64,000 nt of DNA from Streptomyces sp. CA-278952 (GTDB lineage Bacteria > Actinomycetota > Actinomycetes > Streptomycetales > Streptomycetaceae): contig NZ_CP112880.1 of the NCBI RefSeq assembly GCF_028747205.1, positions 1,736,001-1,800,000 of the forward strand, given 5' to 3'. The notes under the pieces are model-generated. The model did no database searches, was not told the DNA's origin, and was given only the letters and a program-made list of their open reading frames with translations. Every line of letters starts with the position of its first letter. Positions within the stretch are counted from its first letter, which is position 1. A program made the position numbers and the translations under genes. Shown piece by piece: positions 50,554-60,300 of the stretch.

Positions 50554-51693
50554 CTAGCTCTTGGCCGCCGCGGTCTTGGCCGGCTTGGCCTTGGCGGCCG
50601 CGGTGGTCGCCGGCTTCGCCGCCCCGTCGGCCGCCGGCGCTGCGGCTGCTGCCGCAGGGGCGTCCGCGGCAGGCTCGCCCGCAGCGGCGTCCGGACGGAC
50701 ACCGATACCCAGCTTCTCCAGGATCTTCTTCTCGATCTCGTTGGCGAGGTCGGGGTTGTCCTTGAGGAAGTTGCGGGCGTTCTCCTTGCCCTGGCCGAGC
50801 TGATCGCCCTCGTACGTGTACCAGGCGCCGGCCTTGCGGACGAAGCCGTGGTCCACGCCCATGTCGATCAGACCGCCCTCGCGGCTGATCCCCTGGCCGT
50901 AGAGGATGTCGAACTCCGCCTGCTTGAACGGCGGAGCGACCTTGTTCTTGACGACCTTGACGCGGGTGCGGTTGCCGACGGCGTCGGTGCCGTCCTTGAG
51001 CGTCTCGATCCGGCGGATGTCCAGGCGCACCGAGGCGTAGAACTTCAGCGCCCGGCCACCGGTGGTGGTCTCCGGGGAGCCGAACATCACGCCGATCTTC
51101 TCGCGGAGCTGGTTGATGAAGATCGCGGTGGTCTTGGACTGGTTGAGCGCACTGGTGATCTTGCGGAGGGCCTGGCTCATCAGACGCGCCTGGAGACCCA
51201 CGTGCGAGTCGCCCATCTCGCCCTCGATCTCCGCACGGGGCACCAGGGCCGCCACGGAGTCGATGACGATCAGGTCCAGGGCGCCGGATCGCACCAGCAT
51301 GTCGACGATCTCCAGCGCCTGCTCACCGTTGTCCGGCTGGGACAGGATGAGGTTGTCGATGTCGACGCCGAGCTTCTTCGCGTACTCCGGGTCCAGCGCG
51401 TGCTCGGCGTCGATGAACGCCACCGAGCCGCCGAGCTTCTGCGCGTTCGCCACCGCGTGCAGCGTCAGCGTCGTCTTGCCGGAGGACTCCGGCCCGTACA
51501 CCTCCACCACACGGCCACGCGGCAGACCGCCGACACCGAGAGCGACGTCGAGAGCGGTCGATCCCGTGGGGATGACCTCGATGGGCTCGTTCGGCCGCTC
51601 ACCCAGGCGCATCACCGCCCCCTTGCCGAATTGCCGTTCAATCTGTGCGAGTGCGGCGTCCAGCGCCTTCTCGCGGTCGTTACCTGCTGCCAT
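50554..51693 (-). CDS. recA: Recombinase RecA
   Basis: Encodes 379 residues from ATG at 51693, with GGTGGAA upstream; the frame opens slightly earlier without support. RecA forms filaments on single-stranded DNA, drives homologous recombination and activates LexA cleavage. Walker A is GPESSGKTT at residues 67-75, Walker [13 protein letters not shown] near residue 145. L2-type loop [20 protein letters not shown] is intact. There is no intein. The last 45 residues are an Ala/Lys/Pro-rich tail typical of Streptomyces. An SOS box lies 138-153 bp upstream. It is cotranscribed with recX. Confidence 0.98.
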   Translation of the reverse strand: MAAGNDREKALDAALAQIERQFGKGAVMRLGERPNEPIEVIPTGSTALDVALGVGGLPRGRVVEVYGPESSGKTTLTLHAVANAQKLGGSVAFIDAEHALDPEYAKKLGVDIDNLILSQPDNGEQALEIVDMLVRSGALDLIVIDSVAALVPRAEIEGEMGDSHVGLQARLMSQALRKITSALNQSKTTAIFINQLREKIGVMFGSPETTTGGRALKFYASVRLDIRRIETLKDGTDAVGNRTRVKVVKNKVAPPFKQAEFDILYGQGISREGGLIDMGVDHGFVRKAGAWYTYEGDQLGQGKENARNFLKDNPDLANEIEKKILEKLGIGVRPDAAAGEPAADAPAAAAAAPAADGAAKPATTAAAKAKPAKTAAAKS

Positions 51694-51830
51694 GGGTTCC
51701 ACCCGATTTGCTTGAGTCGATCGCTTCACGTCTCAGACGCTAACCCCTGCCACTGACAACGGGCCTCGACGTCCTCCCGGCCTGTGGACAACTCCGGGCC
51801 GGGCCCGGGAAAACCCGGCCGGAATTCCAT

Positions 51831-51846
51831 CAGAATGGATGTTCGA
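51831..51846. promoter_or_regulatory. SOS box upstream of recA
   Basis: CAGAATGGATGTTCGA keeps the full right half GTTCGA and GAA of the left half of the LexA site. It sits in the 276-bp region between recA and the SDR pseudogene, at the expected distance from recA. Confidence 0.6.
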
Positions 51847-51884
51847 TTTTCATGTCAAGCGCACCACGCGGCCCTGCGGTCGCC

Positions 51885-51921
51885 CCTTGACCGAAGCCCT
51901 TGACCGAAGTCCTTGACCGAA
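51885..51921. repeat. Three 13-bp direct repeats
   Basis: CTTGACCGAA recurs at 51886, 51899 and 51912 with an exact 13-bp period, just beyond the recA SOS box. Confidence 0.85.
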
Positions 51922-51969
51922 CGCAGCCGAACCTGCACACCTGAGCGTATCGCCCTATTTACGATCGAT

Positions 51970-52456
51970 ATGGGAGCGATGGTGGAGCCCGGAGCGCCCA
52001 CCGGAGGACAGGCCCCCGGATCCGATCTGGCCGTCCGCGTGGCACTCGCCGCCGGAGGCGCCCACGGGGCCGGTAGAGGCATCGCCGTCCAGGTCGATCA
52101 CCTGGTTCCCGACCAGGTCGGGGCGCTGGTGGCCCGGATCCCGAACGAACAGGGCGCCCTGCACATCCCGGTGAACGACATCTGGGGCGCCGAGGTCGAG
52201 TGGGACAGGCCGGTGTGGAAGTCGGCGCTCGACACCGGGCTGCACACTCTGCGGCTGGCCGTCGACACCCAGGCCAGCAACCAGTCAGCCGGGCAGGCTC
52301 CGAGGTGGCCCGCTGGAACGGCAGGTCGCTCTCCAGCGGACAGCTCGCCCAGGTGTACGGCTTCACGATGTGGACGGGAGCCGGCCCGACGCCTGGCGGT
52401 ATCCGACCGAGGTCCAGGACCCCGGCCTGCCGGCCGATGTGACGGGCTACCGCTGA
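51970..52456 (+). pseudogene. Collapsed short-chain dehydrogenase gene
   Basis: Pieces of one SDR can be followed in order. They are RVALAAGGAHGAGRGIAVQ (dinucleotide site), VDHLVPDQVGALVARI, NDIWGAEVEWDRPVW, LRLAVDTQ, then in another frame EVARWNGRSLSSGQLAQVYG and, after a further shift, DAWRYPTEVQDPGLPADVTG ending at 52456. The catalytic Tyr-x3-Lys part and several hundred bases are missing. The first deletion joins GIAVQ directly to VDHLVP. Confidence 0.8.
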
Positions 52457-52478
52457 GGCGGCCCCCCACGACCGGCTG

Positions 52479-53696
52479 CTACCGCCGAGGCCACACCAGA
52501 CGGCGTATCCGGGACGGCAACGGCCTCCCGGGCGCGCGGCTGCTGCCCCCGTGCACGCGTGGGTCGTCGGTGACGTCGTACCGCTTCACATAGGCGCCGA
52601 GGAACGCCTGGAGGGTGGCGATGGCGGGAATGGCGACCAGCGCTCCGACCGCGCCGAGCAGGGCCGTGCCGGCGATGACCGATCCGAAGGCGACCGCGGG
52701 GTGGATGTCGACGGTCTTCGCGGTCAGCTTGGGCTGGAGCACGTAGTTCTCGAACTGCTGGTAGATCACGACGAACCCGAGCACGTACAGCGCGTACCAG
52801 GGGTCGATCGTGAAGGCGATCAGCATGGGCAGGGCGCCTGCGAGATACGTGCCGATGGTGGGGATGAACTGCGAGACGAGTCCGACCCAGACGGCGAGTG
52901 CCGGGGCGTAGGGCACCCCGAGGATCACCAGCAGGACGTAGTGCGCCACGCCGGAGATCAACGCCATCAGACCGCGCGAGTAGATGTATCCGCCGGTCTT
53001 GTCGACCGCGATCTCCCAGGCGCGCAGCACCTCGGTCTGCCGGGCCGGGGGCAGGACGGAGCACAGGGCGCGGCGGAGCCGGGGGCCGTCGGCCGCGAAG
53101 TAGAAGGAGAACAGGAAGATCGTCAACAGCCGGAACAGCCCGCCGAGGACCGTGGTGGAGACATCGAGCACTCCGGTGGCGCTGTTCTGGACGTACTTCT
53201 GCAGCCAGTCGGAGTGCAGCAGGCTGTCCTGGACCTCGACCCGGGAGAGTTCGGTACGGAAGGTTTGGTTGACCCAGTTGATCACCGAGTCGATGTACTT
53301 GGGGAACTCGTCGACCATGTCGACGATCTGGCCCGCGAGCATCGACCCCAACAGCACCACGAATCCGACGCCGAAGATCGTCACTGCGAGGAAGACGAGG
53401 AACGTGGCCAGCCCGCGGCGCATGCCGCGACCCGCCATCCGGCCGACCGCGGGCTCGATGGCGAGCGCGAGGAAGAACGCGATCAGCACGTTCGTCAGCA
53501 ACCCGATGAGCTGGTAGAACGCCCAACTGCCGAGCTGGAAGCAGGCGTAGAGCGCCAGGGCCAGCACCATCGCACGCGGCAGCCAGCCGGGCATGCGGAC
53601 ACCTCCTGCGCCGGAGGGCGGCTCAGGTGGTGCGGCCGGCGGGGCGGGCGGGGATGCGGACGGCTGGGCCGGGGCGGTCTCGTCTGTCGATGACAC
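52479..53696 (-). CDS. AI-2E family transporter-like membrane protein
   Basis: Encodes 405 residues from GTG at 53696. After a Pro-rich cytoplasmic tail (residues 1-35) come seven or eight membrane segments. These include VLALALYACFQLGSWAFYQL, FLVFLAVTIFGVGFVVLLGS and YVLLVILGVPYAPALAVWVG. The family signature IGTYLAGALPMLIAF with YVLQPKLTAKTVDIHP is near residues 300-350. The family includes quorum-signal exporters and Na+/H+ or pore-like proteins, so the substrate is not predictable. It ends 22 bp from the SDR pseudogene. Confidence 0.9.
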   Translation of the reverse strand: MSSTDETAPAQPSASPPAPPAAPPEPPSGAGGVRMPGWLPRAMVLALALYACFQLGSWAFYQLIGLLTNVLIAFFLALAIEPAVGRMAGRGMRRGLATFLVFLAVTIFGVGFVVLLGSMLAGQIVDMVDEFPKYIDSVINWVNQTFRTELSRVEVQDSLLHSDWLQKYVQNSATGVLDVSTTVLGGLFRLLTIFLFSFYFAADGPRLRRALCSVLPPARQTEVLRAWEIAVDKTGGYIYSRGLMALISGVAHYVLLVILGVPYAPALAVWVGLVSQFIPTIGTYLAGALPMLIAFTIDPWYALYVLGFVVIYQQFENYVLQPKLTAKTVDIHPAVAFGSVIAGTALLGAVGALVAIPAIATLQAFLGAYVKRYDVTDDPRVHGGSSRAPGRPLPSRIRRLVWPRR

Positions 53697-53825
53697 GGGG
53701 CAAGTCTGGCCTATGCCGCCGACCGCCGGTCCCCCGCCCCGAGCCGACGGTTCCGGTTGCGTCCCGGATCCTTCCCCGCCCGGAACGGGAGGCTCAGCGC
53801 TCGCCCGCCGGAACGCACCCGGGCT

Positions 53826-54020
53826 TCAGCGCCTGTCGGCCGGAACGTCCATGGCCGTACAGACCCCGCGCCAGACGTCCTTGGCGTCCCAGCCCGCGTC
53901 CAGGGCCTGGTGCACCGTGCGGCCGCCGAGTTCGGCCATCACGTGGTCACGGGCGAAGAAGTCCGCGTACGCCGCACCGAAGTGGTCGGCCATCCGCTCC
54001 CAGAAAATCGTCAACCGCAT
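53826..54020 (-). CDS. DUF3046 protein
   Basis: Encodes 64 residues from ATG at 54020. The sequence MRLTIFWERMADHFG ... ALDAGWDAKDVWRGVC is the complete short DUF3046 family, found near recA-recX in actinobacteria and without known function. It is soluble and mostly helical. Confidence 0.9.
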   Translation of the reverse strand: MRLTIFWERMADHFGAAYADFFARDHVMAELGGRTVHQALDAGWDAKDVWRGVCTAMDVPADRR

Positions 54021-54099
54021 GCCACCAGTATCCCGCTCCTGAGAGTGCAGCCGGTCCGCCGGGCATGTGCCGGACGCCTTTCCCCTCTACGGTCGGTCC

Positions 54100-55014
54100 A
54101 TGGCTGGAACCGGAGCAAGCACCCTCGCGCGAGCCGAGCAGTTCATCTGGCTCACGGCCCGTGTCCTCGAACAGCGGAGGTTCGCCCATGACTTCCTGGA
54201 CGGCGATCCCGACGCCGTCGAATCGGCCCTCTCCGCCTATCAGAACGAGGACGGCGGCTACGGTCACGCGCTGGAACCCGATCTCCGGGGTCCGGTCAGC
54301 CAACCGCTCCATACCGCCCATGCGCTGAGCGTTCTTGATTCGATCGATCGCTGCGCCGGACAGCGCGTGGAACGGATCTGTCGCTTTCTGACCGATGTGT
54401 CAACCAGAGAAGGCGCACTTCCCGCCCTGCTTCCTACCCAGCGCGGGTATCCGGCGGCCCCGTTCATCCCCATCGTGGACGACCCTCCGGCGGAGCTGCT
54501 CGCGACCGGCCCGGTCGTCGGGCTGCTCCACGGCAATCAGGTGTGGCACGCCTGGCTGTTCCGGGCGACAGACTTCTGCTGGAGTGCCGTCGAGGCTCTG
54601 GAGCAGTCCCATCCTTACGAGATCGAGGCCGCGGTCGCCTTTCTGGACTGCGCCCCGGACCGGGCACGCGCCGAGGTGGCGGCCGACCGGCTCGGCCGCC
54701 TGGTGCGCGAACAACGGCTCGCGGTGCTCGATCCCTCCCGGCGGGCGGAGTGTCCGGTGGCGACGGGCTACGCGCCGGGCGAGCACCACTTCCCGCACGA
54801 CTACGCCCGTACGCCCGGGTCCCTGGCCCGCCGCTGGTTCACGGACGAGGAGCTGGAGCGCTCGCTCGACCACCTGGCCGCCGAGCAGCAGGACGACGGC
54901 GGATGGCCGGTGACCTGGCGTCAGTGGGCACCGGGAACCGCACTGGAAGGACGCCCCCTGGTGACCCTCAGGGCCTTGGGCACGCTCCGCTCGTACGGCC
55001 GTCCGCTCGGCTGA
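54100..55014 (+). CDS. Alpha/alpha-toroid (prenyltransferase-like) hypothetical protein
   Basis: Encodes 304 residues from ATG at 54100. Repeated motifs of the squalene-cyclase or prenyltransferase toroid fold occur at both ends: SALSAYQNEDGGYGHALEPDL near residue 50 and HLAAEQQDDGGWPVTWRQW near residue 270. The Asp-rich catalytic DxDD motif of cyclases is missing. The protein is soluble and conserved in Streptomyces. The substrate, if any, is unknown. It is divergent from the DUF3046 gene across 79 bp, and no clear ribosome site is seen. Confidence 0.8.
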   Translation: MAGTGASTLARAEQFIWLTARVLEQRRFAHDFLDGDPDAVESALSAYQNEDGGYGHALEPDLRGPVSQPLHTAHALSVLDSIDRCAGQRVERICRFLTDVSTREGALPALLPTQRGYPAAPFIPIVDDPPAELLATGPVVGLLHGNQVWHAWLFRATDFCWSAVEALEQSHPYEIEAAVAFLDCAPDRARAEVAADRLGRLVREQRLAVLDPSRRAECPVATGYAPGEHHFPHDYARTPGSLARRWFTDEELERSLDHLAAEQQDDGGWPVTWRQWAPGTALEGRPLVTLRALGTLRSYGRPLG

Positions 55015-55076
55015 CCGCGTGTCCGGTGTGGCGGGCGGCTCCCTCCCCGCGTTCGGCTTTCGGGCATTCGGCTCGC

Positions 55077-55382
55077 TCAGGCCAGTGCCCGGACGCCGGC
55101 CGTGACCAGGACTCCCGCACCGACGACGACCAGGAAGGGAGCGCGGAGGACCAGCGCGAGTGCCGCTGCCCCGAGACCGGCGGCACGGGCGTCGAGGACG
55201 AGTTGCTGACCGTCGCCGAAGGTCTGCTGTGCGGTGAGAGCCGCCAGCAACGCCACGGGCAGCAGGGCTGCCATCCGCTGGACCAGCGGTCGCTCCAGCA
55301 CGCCCGCGGGCACCAGCAGGCCCAGGAGCTTGGCGAGGTAGCAGCCCGCCACGGTCAGTCCGATGGCGATCCAGACGTTCAT
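55077..55382 (-). CDS. azlD: Branched-chain amino acid exporter small subunit
   Basis: Encodes 101 residues from ATG at 55382, which overlaps the azlC stop by four bases (55379-55382). There are four membrane helices: VWIAIGLTVAGCYLAKLLGL, MAALLPVALLAALTAQQTF, GLGAAALALVLRAPFLVVVG. AzlD pairs with AzlC to export branched-chain amino acids or analogues. The length is standard. Confidence 0.92.
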   Translation of the reverse strand: MNVWIAIGLTVAGCYLAKLLGLLVPAGVLERPLVQRMAALLPVALLAALTAQQTFGDGQQLVLDARAAGLGAAALALVLRAPFLVVVGAGVLVTAGVRALA

Positions 55383-56221
55383 GGGTGCCGCTCCTCCTTC
55401 TCCCGCTGTGCCGTCTTCTTCTGCCGGGGCGCCGCGCGATCCTCGGGGCCCTCGGGGTCCGGTCCCCGTTTCGTCCGTCCCATGAGGAAGAGGACGACGG
55501 GTGCCGCGAGCGCCGACAGCAGAACGGGCACGCCCGCCGGCAGAACGGGCAGCAGCGTCAGCGCCAGCAGGACGGCCAGCCCCGCCGTGACGCGTTCCAT
55601 GGTGCTTCTGAGCATCGGCGCGAGCAGCGCGAGGAACACCGCGGGACTCGCCGCGTCCAGGCCCCACGCGTCGGTGTCGCCCAGCGCCTCGGCGCCCAGG
55701 GCTCCCACGAGGGTGGTGAGGTTCCACAGCACGTACAGGGTGAGTCCGGTGACCGTGAAGCCGATGCGCGCGGCCCGCCGGGTGGGCTGGGGCAGGGTGA
55801 CCGCGGTCGTCTCGTCGATGACCCAGTGGGCGGCGAAGGGCCGTACCGCGCGGGGGAGCGCGAGCAGTTGGGAGAGCCGCAGACCGTAGAACGCGTTCCG
55901 GACGCCCAGGAAAAAGGCCCCGGCCGCCGCAGTGTAGGGATTGCCGCCCGCGGCCAGCGCGCCGACCAGGGCGAACTGCGAGGCGCCGGTGAAGACGAGA
56001 AGACTCAGGACGCAGGTCTGGAGCAGGCTGAGGCCGGAGCCGGCGGAGGTGACGCCGAAGGCGAAGCCGGAGAGCCCGACGGCGATGCCGACACCGAGCG
56101 CGTCGCGGACGACGGCCGCGTCCGGCTTGTCCGGAAGGGCCTCGGCCGGCCGGCCGGGCGGACCCGGCGATACGGCACCGGGCGCGCCGGTGCTCCCTGG
56201 GAATGCTGTCTGTTCTGCCAC
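55379..56221 (-). CDS. azlC: Branched-chain amino acid exporter large subunit
   Basis: Encodes 280 residues from GTG at 56221; ATG at 56347 would add 42 hydrophilic residues and cannot be excluded. It has 7-8 membrane helices and the AzlC signature FTGASQFALVGALAAGGNPYTAA near residue 85-107, followed by NAFYGLRLSQLL. The ribosome site is weak. It overlaps azlD by four bases. The AraC-family gene lies upstream on the same strand, with two direct repeats in the 144-bp gap that could be its operator. Confidence 0.9.
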   Translation of the reverse strand: MAEQTAFPGSTGAPGAVSPGPPGRPAEALPDKPDAAVVRDALGVGIAVGLSGFAFGVTSAGSGLSLLQTCVLSLLVFTGASQFALVGALAAGGNPYTAAAGAFFLGVRNAFYGLRLSQLLALPRAVRPFAAHWVIDETTAVTLPQPTRRAARIGFTVTGLTLYVLWNLTTLVGALGAEALGDTDAWGLDAASPAVFLALLAPMLRSTMERVTAGLAVLLALTLLPVLPAGVPVLLSALAAPVVLFLMGRTKRGPDPEGPEDRAAPRQKKTAQREKEERHP

Positions 56222-56258
56222 GCCCGGAACGCTACGGGGATCACCAGGGTCGGGTCTT

Positions 56259-56361
56259 GTACGTTCTTGCACACCGGTCGACACCTTCTGCGCACGCACA
56301 GTCGCACTCTGCATCTGCACACGCGCTGAGGTGGTCTGCGTCATCACCGGTACGTTCTTGC
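56259..56361. promoter_or_regulatory. Two 12-bp direct repeats between azlC and the AraC gene
   Basis: GTACGTTCTTGC is found at 56259-56270 and 56350-56361, 91 bp apart and in the same orientation, each followed by CAC or CGC. Direct repeats flanking the azlC promoter suit an AraC-family operator pair that could loop DNA. Confidence 0.5.
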
Positions 56362-56365
56362 GCCC

Positions 56366-57214
56366 TCATCGGCCGGGCCGCAGCGCCCCGCGCTCGCGCT
56401 GGTAGGCGCCGGGCGGCACACCCACGATCCGGGTGAAGTGGCGGTTGAGGTGCGGCTGATCCGTGAAGCCGACGGCGGTCGCGGCCTCGGCGGGAGCGAC
56501 ACCGGCGTCGAGCAGGCGACGGGCCCTGCGCACCCGGGCGTCGGTGAGCCACGTGTGGGGCGGCATCCCGTACTCCTTCTTGAACGCTCTCAGCAGCGCG
56601 AACGGGCCGGTGCCCAGCTCGGCGGCGAGCGTCTCCAGCGTGGGCGGGGCGGCCATGTGCTCCTCCAGCGCGGCGCGGGCACGTACGGCGTTCCGCGCAC
56701 CCCCGGTGTGTGCGGCCAGTCCGGGCAACGGACTGCCGTGCCGGCTGAGGAGCCGCGTGACCAGGACCCGCAGCAGGCTGTCGGCCGCCAGCGCGTTGCC
56801 CTCCTCCGCCGCCCGGTGCACCTCGGTGATCAGGCGGGAGGCATGGGGGTCGGTCACCCGGGTCTCGGCGAAGCCGACCGTGCCGCGCAGGGACGTCACC
56901 TCGGCCGCGATGTCGTTGACGACCCGGGCCGACGGGTAGAGCGTGGCGTACGCCCATCCCTCCGGCGCCCCGGAGCGGGCGGTGTGCGGGACCTCGGGGT
57001 TGATCATGACGACGGTTCCGGGGACCGCGTGGACCGTGCCGCCCGGCAGCCCCACGTCCTCCACCCCGCCGGTGACGGCGCCGAAGACATAGCCCTCATG
57101 GCTGTGCCGGGGGAAGGTGTGCCGGACGTACCGGGCGCGCAGCAGATCGAGGTCGGGCAGCGCGGCGTACTGCCAGTGCCGTGCCCATTCCTCCGTGCCG
57201 TCCGCTCCCGTCAT
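56366..57214 (-). CDS. AraC-family transcriptional regulator
   Basis: Encodes 282 residues from ATG at 57214. The N-terminal cupin sensor domain has RHTFPRHSHEGYVFGAV and GTVVMINPEVPHTA. The C-terminal 100 residues hold two helix-turn-helix motifs: LETLAAELGTGPFALLRAFK and EAATAVGFTDQPHLNRHFTR with PPGAYQR. It lies directly upstream of azlCD on the same strand and is the obvious candidate regulator, perhaps responding to an amino acid or analogue exported by AzlCD. The ligand is unknown. It is divergent from lhr across 102 bp. Confidence 0.93.
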   Translation of the reverse strand: MTGADGTEEWARHWQYAALPDLDLLRARYVRHTFPRHSHEGYVFGAVTGGVEDVGLPGGTVHAVPGTVVMINPEVPHTARSGAPEGWAYATLYPSARVVNDIAAEVTSLRGTVGFAETRVTDPHASRLITEVHRAAEEGNALAADSLLRVLVTRLLSRHGSPLPGLAAHTGGARNAVRARAALEEHMAAPPTLETLAAELGTGPFALLRAFKKEYGMPPHTWLTDARVRRARRLLDAGVAPAEAATAVGFTDQPHLNRHFTRIVGVPPGAYQRERGALRPGR

Positions 57215-57316
57215 GGCGCCATTCTCGCAGCTCCCGGTCGTAAGCCACCGGCTGAGCGGGCCACCGCGCGCGGTGTCACCGGCCCGTTGTCAGTGCCGGG
57301 GTGCACGATGGGGAGC

Positions 57317-60300
57317 ATGACCGGATCCGCGCTCGACGCGTTCTCGCCCGCGACCCGCAGTTGGTTCGCCGGGGCTTTCAGCGCGCCCACCGCTGCGCAG
57401 GAGGGCGCCTGGCGGGCCATCGGCGAGGGCAGCGATGTCCTGGTCGTCGCACCGACCGGTTCCGGTAAGACACTGGCCGCGTTCCTCGCCTCGCTGGACC
57501 GGCTGGCGGCCGAGCCGCCGCCCGCCGACGCGAAGAAGCGCTGCCGAGTGCTGTACGTGTCCCCGCTCAAGGCCCTCGCGGTCGACGTCGAGCGCAATCT
57601 CCGCTCGCCGCTGACCGGCATCCGCCAGGAGTCGGTGCGCCTGGGCCTGCCGGAGCCGGAGGTGCGGGTCGGCATCCGGTCCGGAGACACCCCGCCCGCC
57701 GAGCGGCGCTCCATGGTGACCAGGCCGCCGGACATCCTGATCACCACGCCCGAGTCGCTGTTCCTGATGCTGACGTCCTCCGCCCGGGACGCACTGGCCG
57801 GCGTCGAGACGGTGATCCTCGACGAGGTGCACGCGGTCGCCGGCACGAAGCGCGGCGCCCATCTCGCCCTGTCCCTGGAGCGTCTCGACGAGCTGCTGGC
57901 GCGTCCTGCACGACGCATCGGCCTGTCCGCGACGGTCCGGCCGGTCGACGAGGTGGCCCGCTTCCTGTCACCGCAGCGCAAGGTGGAGATCGTCCAGCCC
58001 CGGTCGACCAAGGAATTCGACCTCTCGGTCGTGGTCCCGGTCGAGAATCTGGGCGAGCTGGGCGGCTCCCCCGCCACGGACGGTGACTCCGGCCAGGCGG
58101 ACAAGCCCTCGATCTGGCCGCATGTCGAGGAGCGCATCGCCGATCTCGTGCAGTCGCACCGCTCCACCATCGTCTTCGCCAACTCCCGGCGGCTGGCGGA
58201 GCGGCTGTGCAACCGACTGAACGAGATCGCGTACGAGCGGGCCACCGGCACCGCGTTCGACCCCGACGACCCGGCCCCCGTCCTCCCGGAGGCGCACGCC
58301 CCCGCCGAGATCATGGCCCAGTCCGGTACGGGCAGGGGCGCTCCCGCCCTGCTGGCCCGCGCCCACCACGGCTCGGTCTCCAAGGAGCAGCGGGCCCAGG
58401 TCGAGGAGGACCTCAAGGCGGGCCGGCTGCCCGCCGTGGTGGCCACCTCCAGCCTGGAGCTGGGCATCGACATGGGCGCGGTCGACCTGGTGATCCAGGT
58501 GGAGTCCCCGCCCTCCGTCGCCTCCGGCCTCCAGCGGGTGGGCCGGGCCGGACACCAGGTGGGAGCGGTCTCCACCGGGGTGGTCTTCCCGAAGTACCGC
58601 GGCGATCTGGTGCAGGCCGCCGTCGTCACCGAGCGGATGCGCGTAGGGGCCATCGAGGCGCTGCGCATCCCGTCCAACCCGCTGGACGTCCTCGCCCAGC
58701 AGCTGGTCGCCATGGTGGCGCTGGACAGCTGGCAGGCGGACGACCTGCTGGCCCTGGTCCGCCGGGCGGCCCCGTTCGCCTCGCTCCCCGAGTCGGCGTT
58801 CACCGCCGTGCTCGACATGCTCGCCGGGCGCTATCCCTCCGACGCCTTCGCGGAGCTGCGCCCCCGGGTCGTGTGGGACCGCGTCGGGGGCACGGTCACG
58901 GGCCGCCCCGGGGCGCAGAGGCTCGCCGTCACCTCGGGGGGCACCATTCCCGACCGAGGGCTCTTCGGCGTCTTCCTCGCCGGGGCCGACCCGAAGAAGG
59001 GCGGCGGCCGGGTCGGCGAGCTGGACGAGGAGATGGTCTACGAGTCCCGTGTGGGCGACGTCTTCACCCTGGGCACCACGTCCTGGCGGATCGAGGACAT
59101 CACCCGGGACCGGGTTCTCGTCTCGCCCGCCCCGGGCGTTCCGGGCCGGCTGCCGTTCTGGAAGGGCGACCAGCTGGGCCGCCCCCTGGAGCTCGGGCGT
59201 GCCCTGGGGGCGTTCCTCCGGGAGATCGGCGGGCTCTCCGACGAGGACGCCCGGCTGCGTCTGCTGGCCGCCGGGCTCGACGCCTGGGCGGCGGACAACA
59301 TCCTGGCCTATCTGGACGAGCAGCGCCGAGCCTGCGGCCACGTCCCGGACGACCGGACGATCCTGGTCGAGCGGTTCCGGGACGAGCTGGGCGACTGGCG
59401 GGTCGTCGTGCACTCCCCCTTCGGCGCCCAGGTGCACGCCCCCTGGGCGCTCGCTCTCTCCGCCCGCCTCGGTGAGCGCTACGGGATGGACGCCCAGGTG
59501 ATGCACGCCGACGACGGGATCGTGCTGCGGCTGCCCGACGCGGACATGATGGGCCTCGACCTGCTCGATTTCGACGCCCCGGGGCCCCCGGACAGCGAGC
59601 ACGGCGGATCCGCGCCGGGAGCCGTGGCCTACGACAGCGACCAGCCCCCGGTGGCGGCCGCCGACGTCGTCTTCGACCCGGGCGAGGTCCAGCAGATCGT
59701 CACCGACCAGGTGGGCGGATCGGCCCTGTTCGCCGCCCGGTTCCGGGAGTGCGCCGCGCGCGCCCTGCTGCTGCCGCGGCGATCCCCCGGTAAGCGCACC
59801 CCGCTCTGGCAGCAGCGCCAGCGGGCCTCCCAGCTGCTCCAGGTCGCCTCCGAGTTCGGCTCGTTCCCGATCGTTCTGGAGGCCGTCCGCGAATGCCTCC
59901 AGGACGTGTTCGACGTCCCCGGGCTCACGGAACTGATGGGCGACCTGGAGGCACGCCGGGTCCGACTGGTCGAGGTGACCACCCAGGAGCCCTCGCCGTT
60001 CGCCCGCTCGCTCCTCTTCGGTTACGTGGCGCAGTTCCTGTACGAGGGCGACTCGCCCCTCGCCGAACGGCGCGCCGCCGCCCTCTCCCTGGACTCCCAT
60101 CTCCTCGCCGAACTGCTGGGCCAGGCGGAGCTGCGCGAGCTGCTCGACCCCGAGGTCCTCACCGAGCTGGAGCGGGAGCTGCAGTGGCTCACCGAGGACC
60201 GGCGGATCAAGGACGTCGAGGGGGTCGCCGACCTCCTGCGGGTCCTGGGCCCCCTCACCGACGCCGAGCTCGCCGAGCGGGGCGCCGAGCCGTCCTGGGC

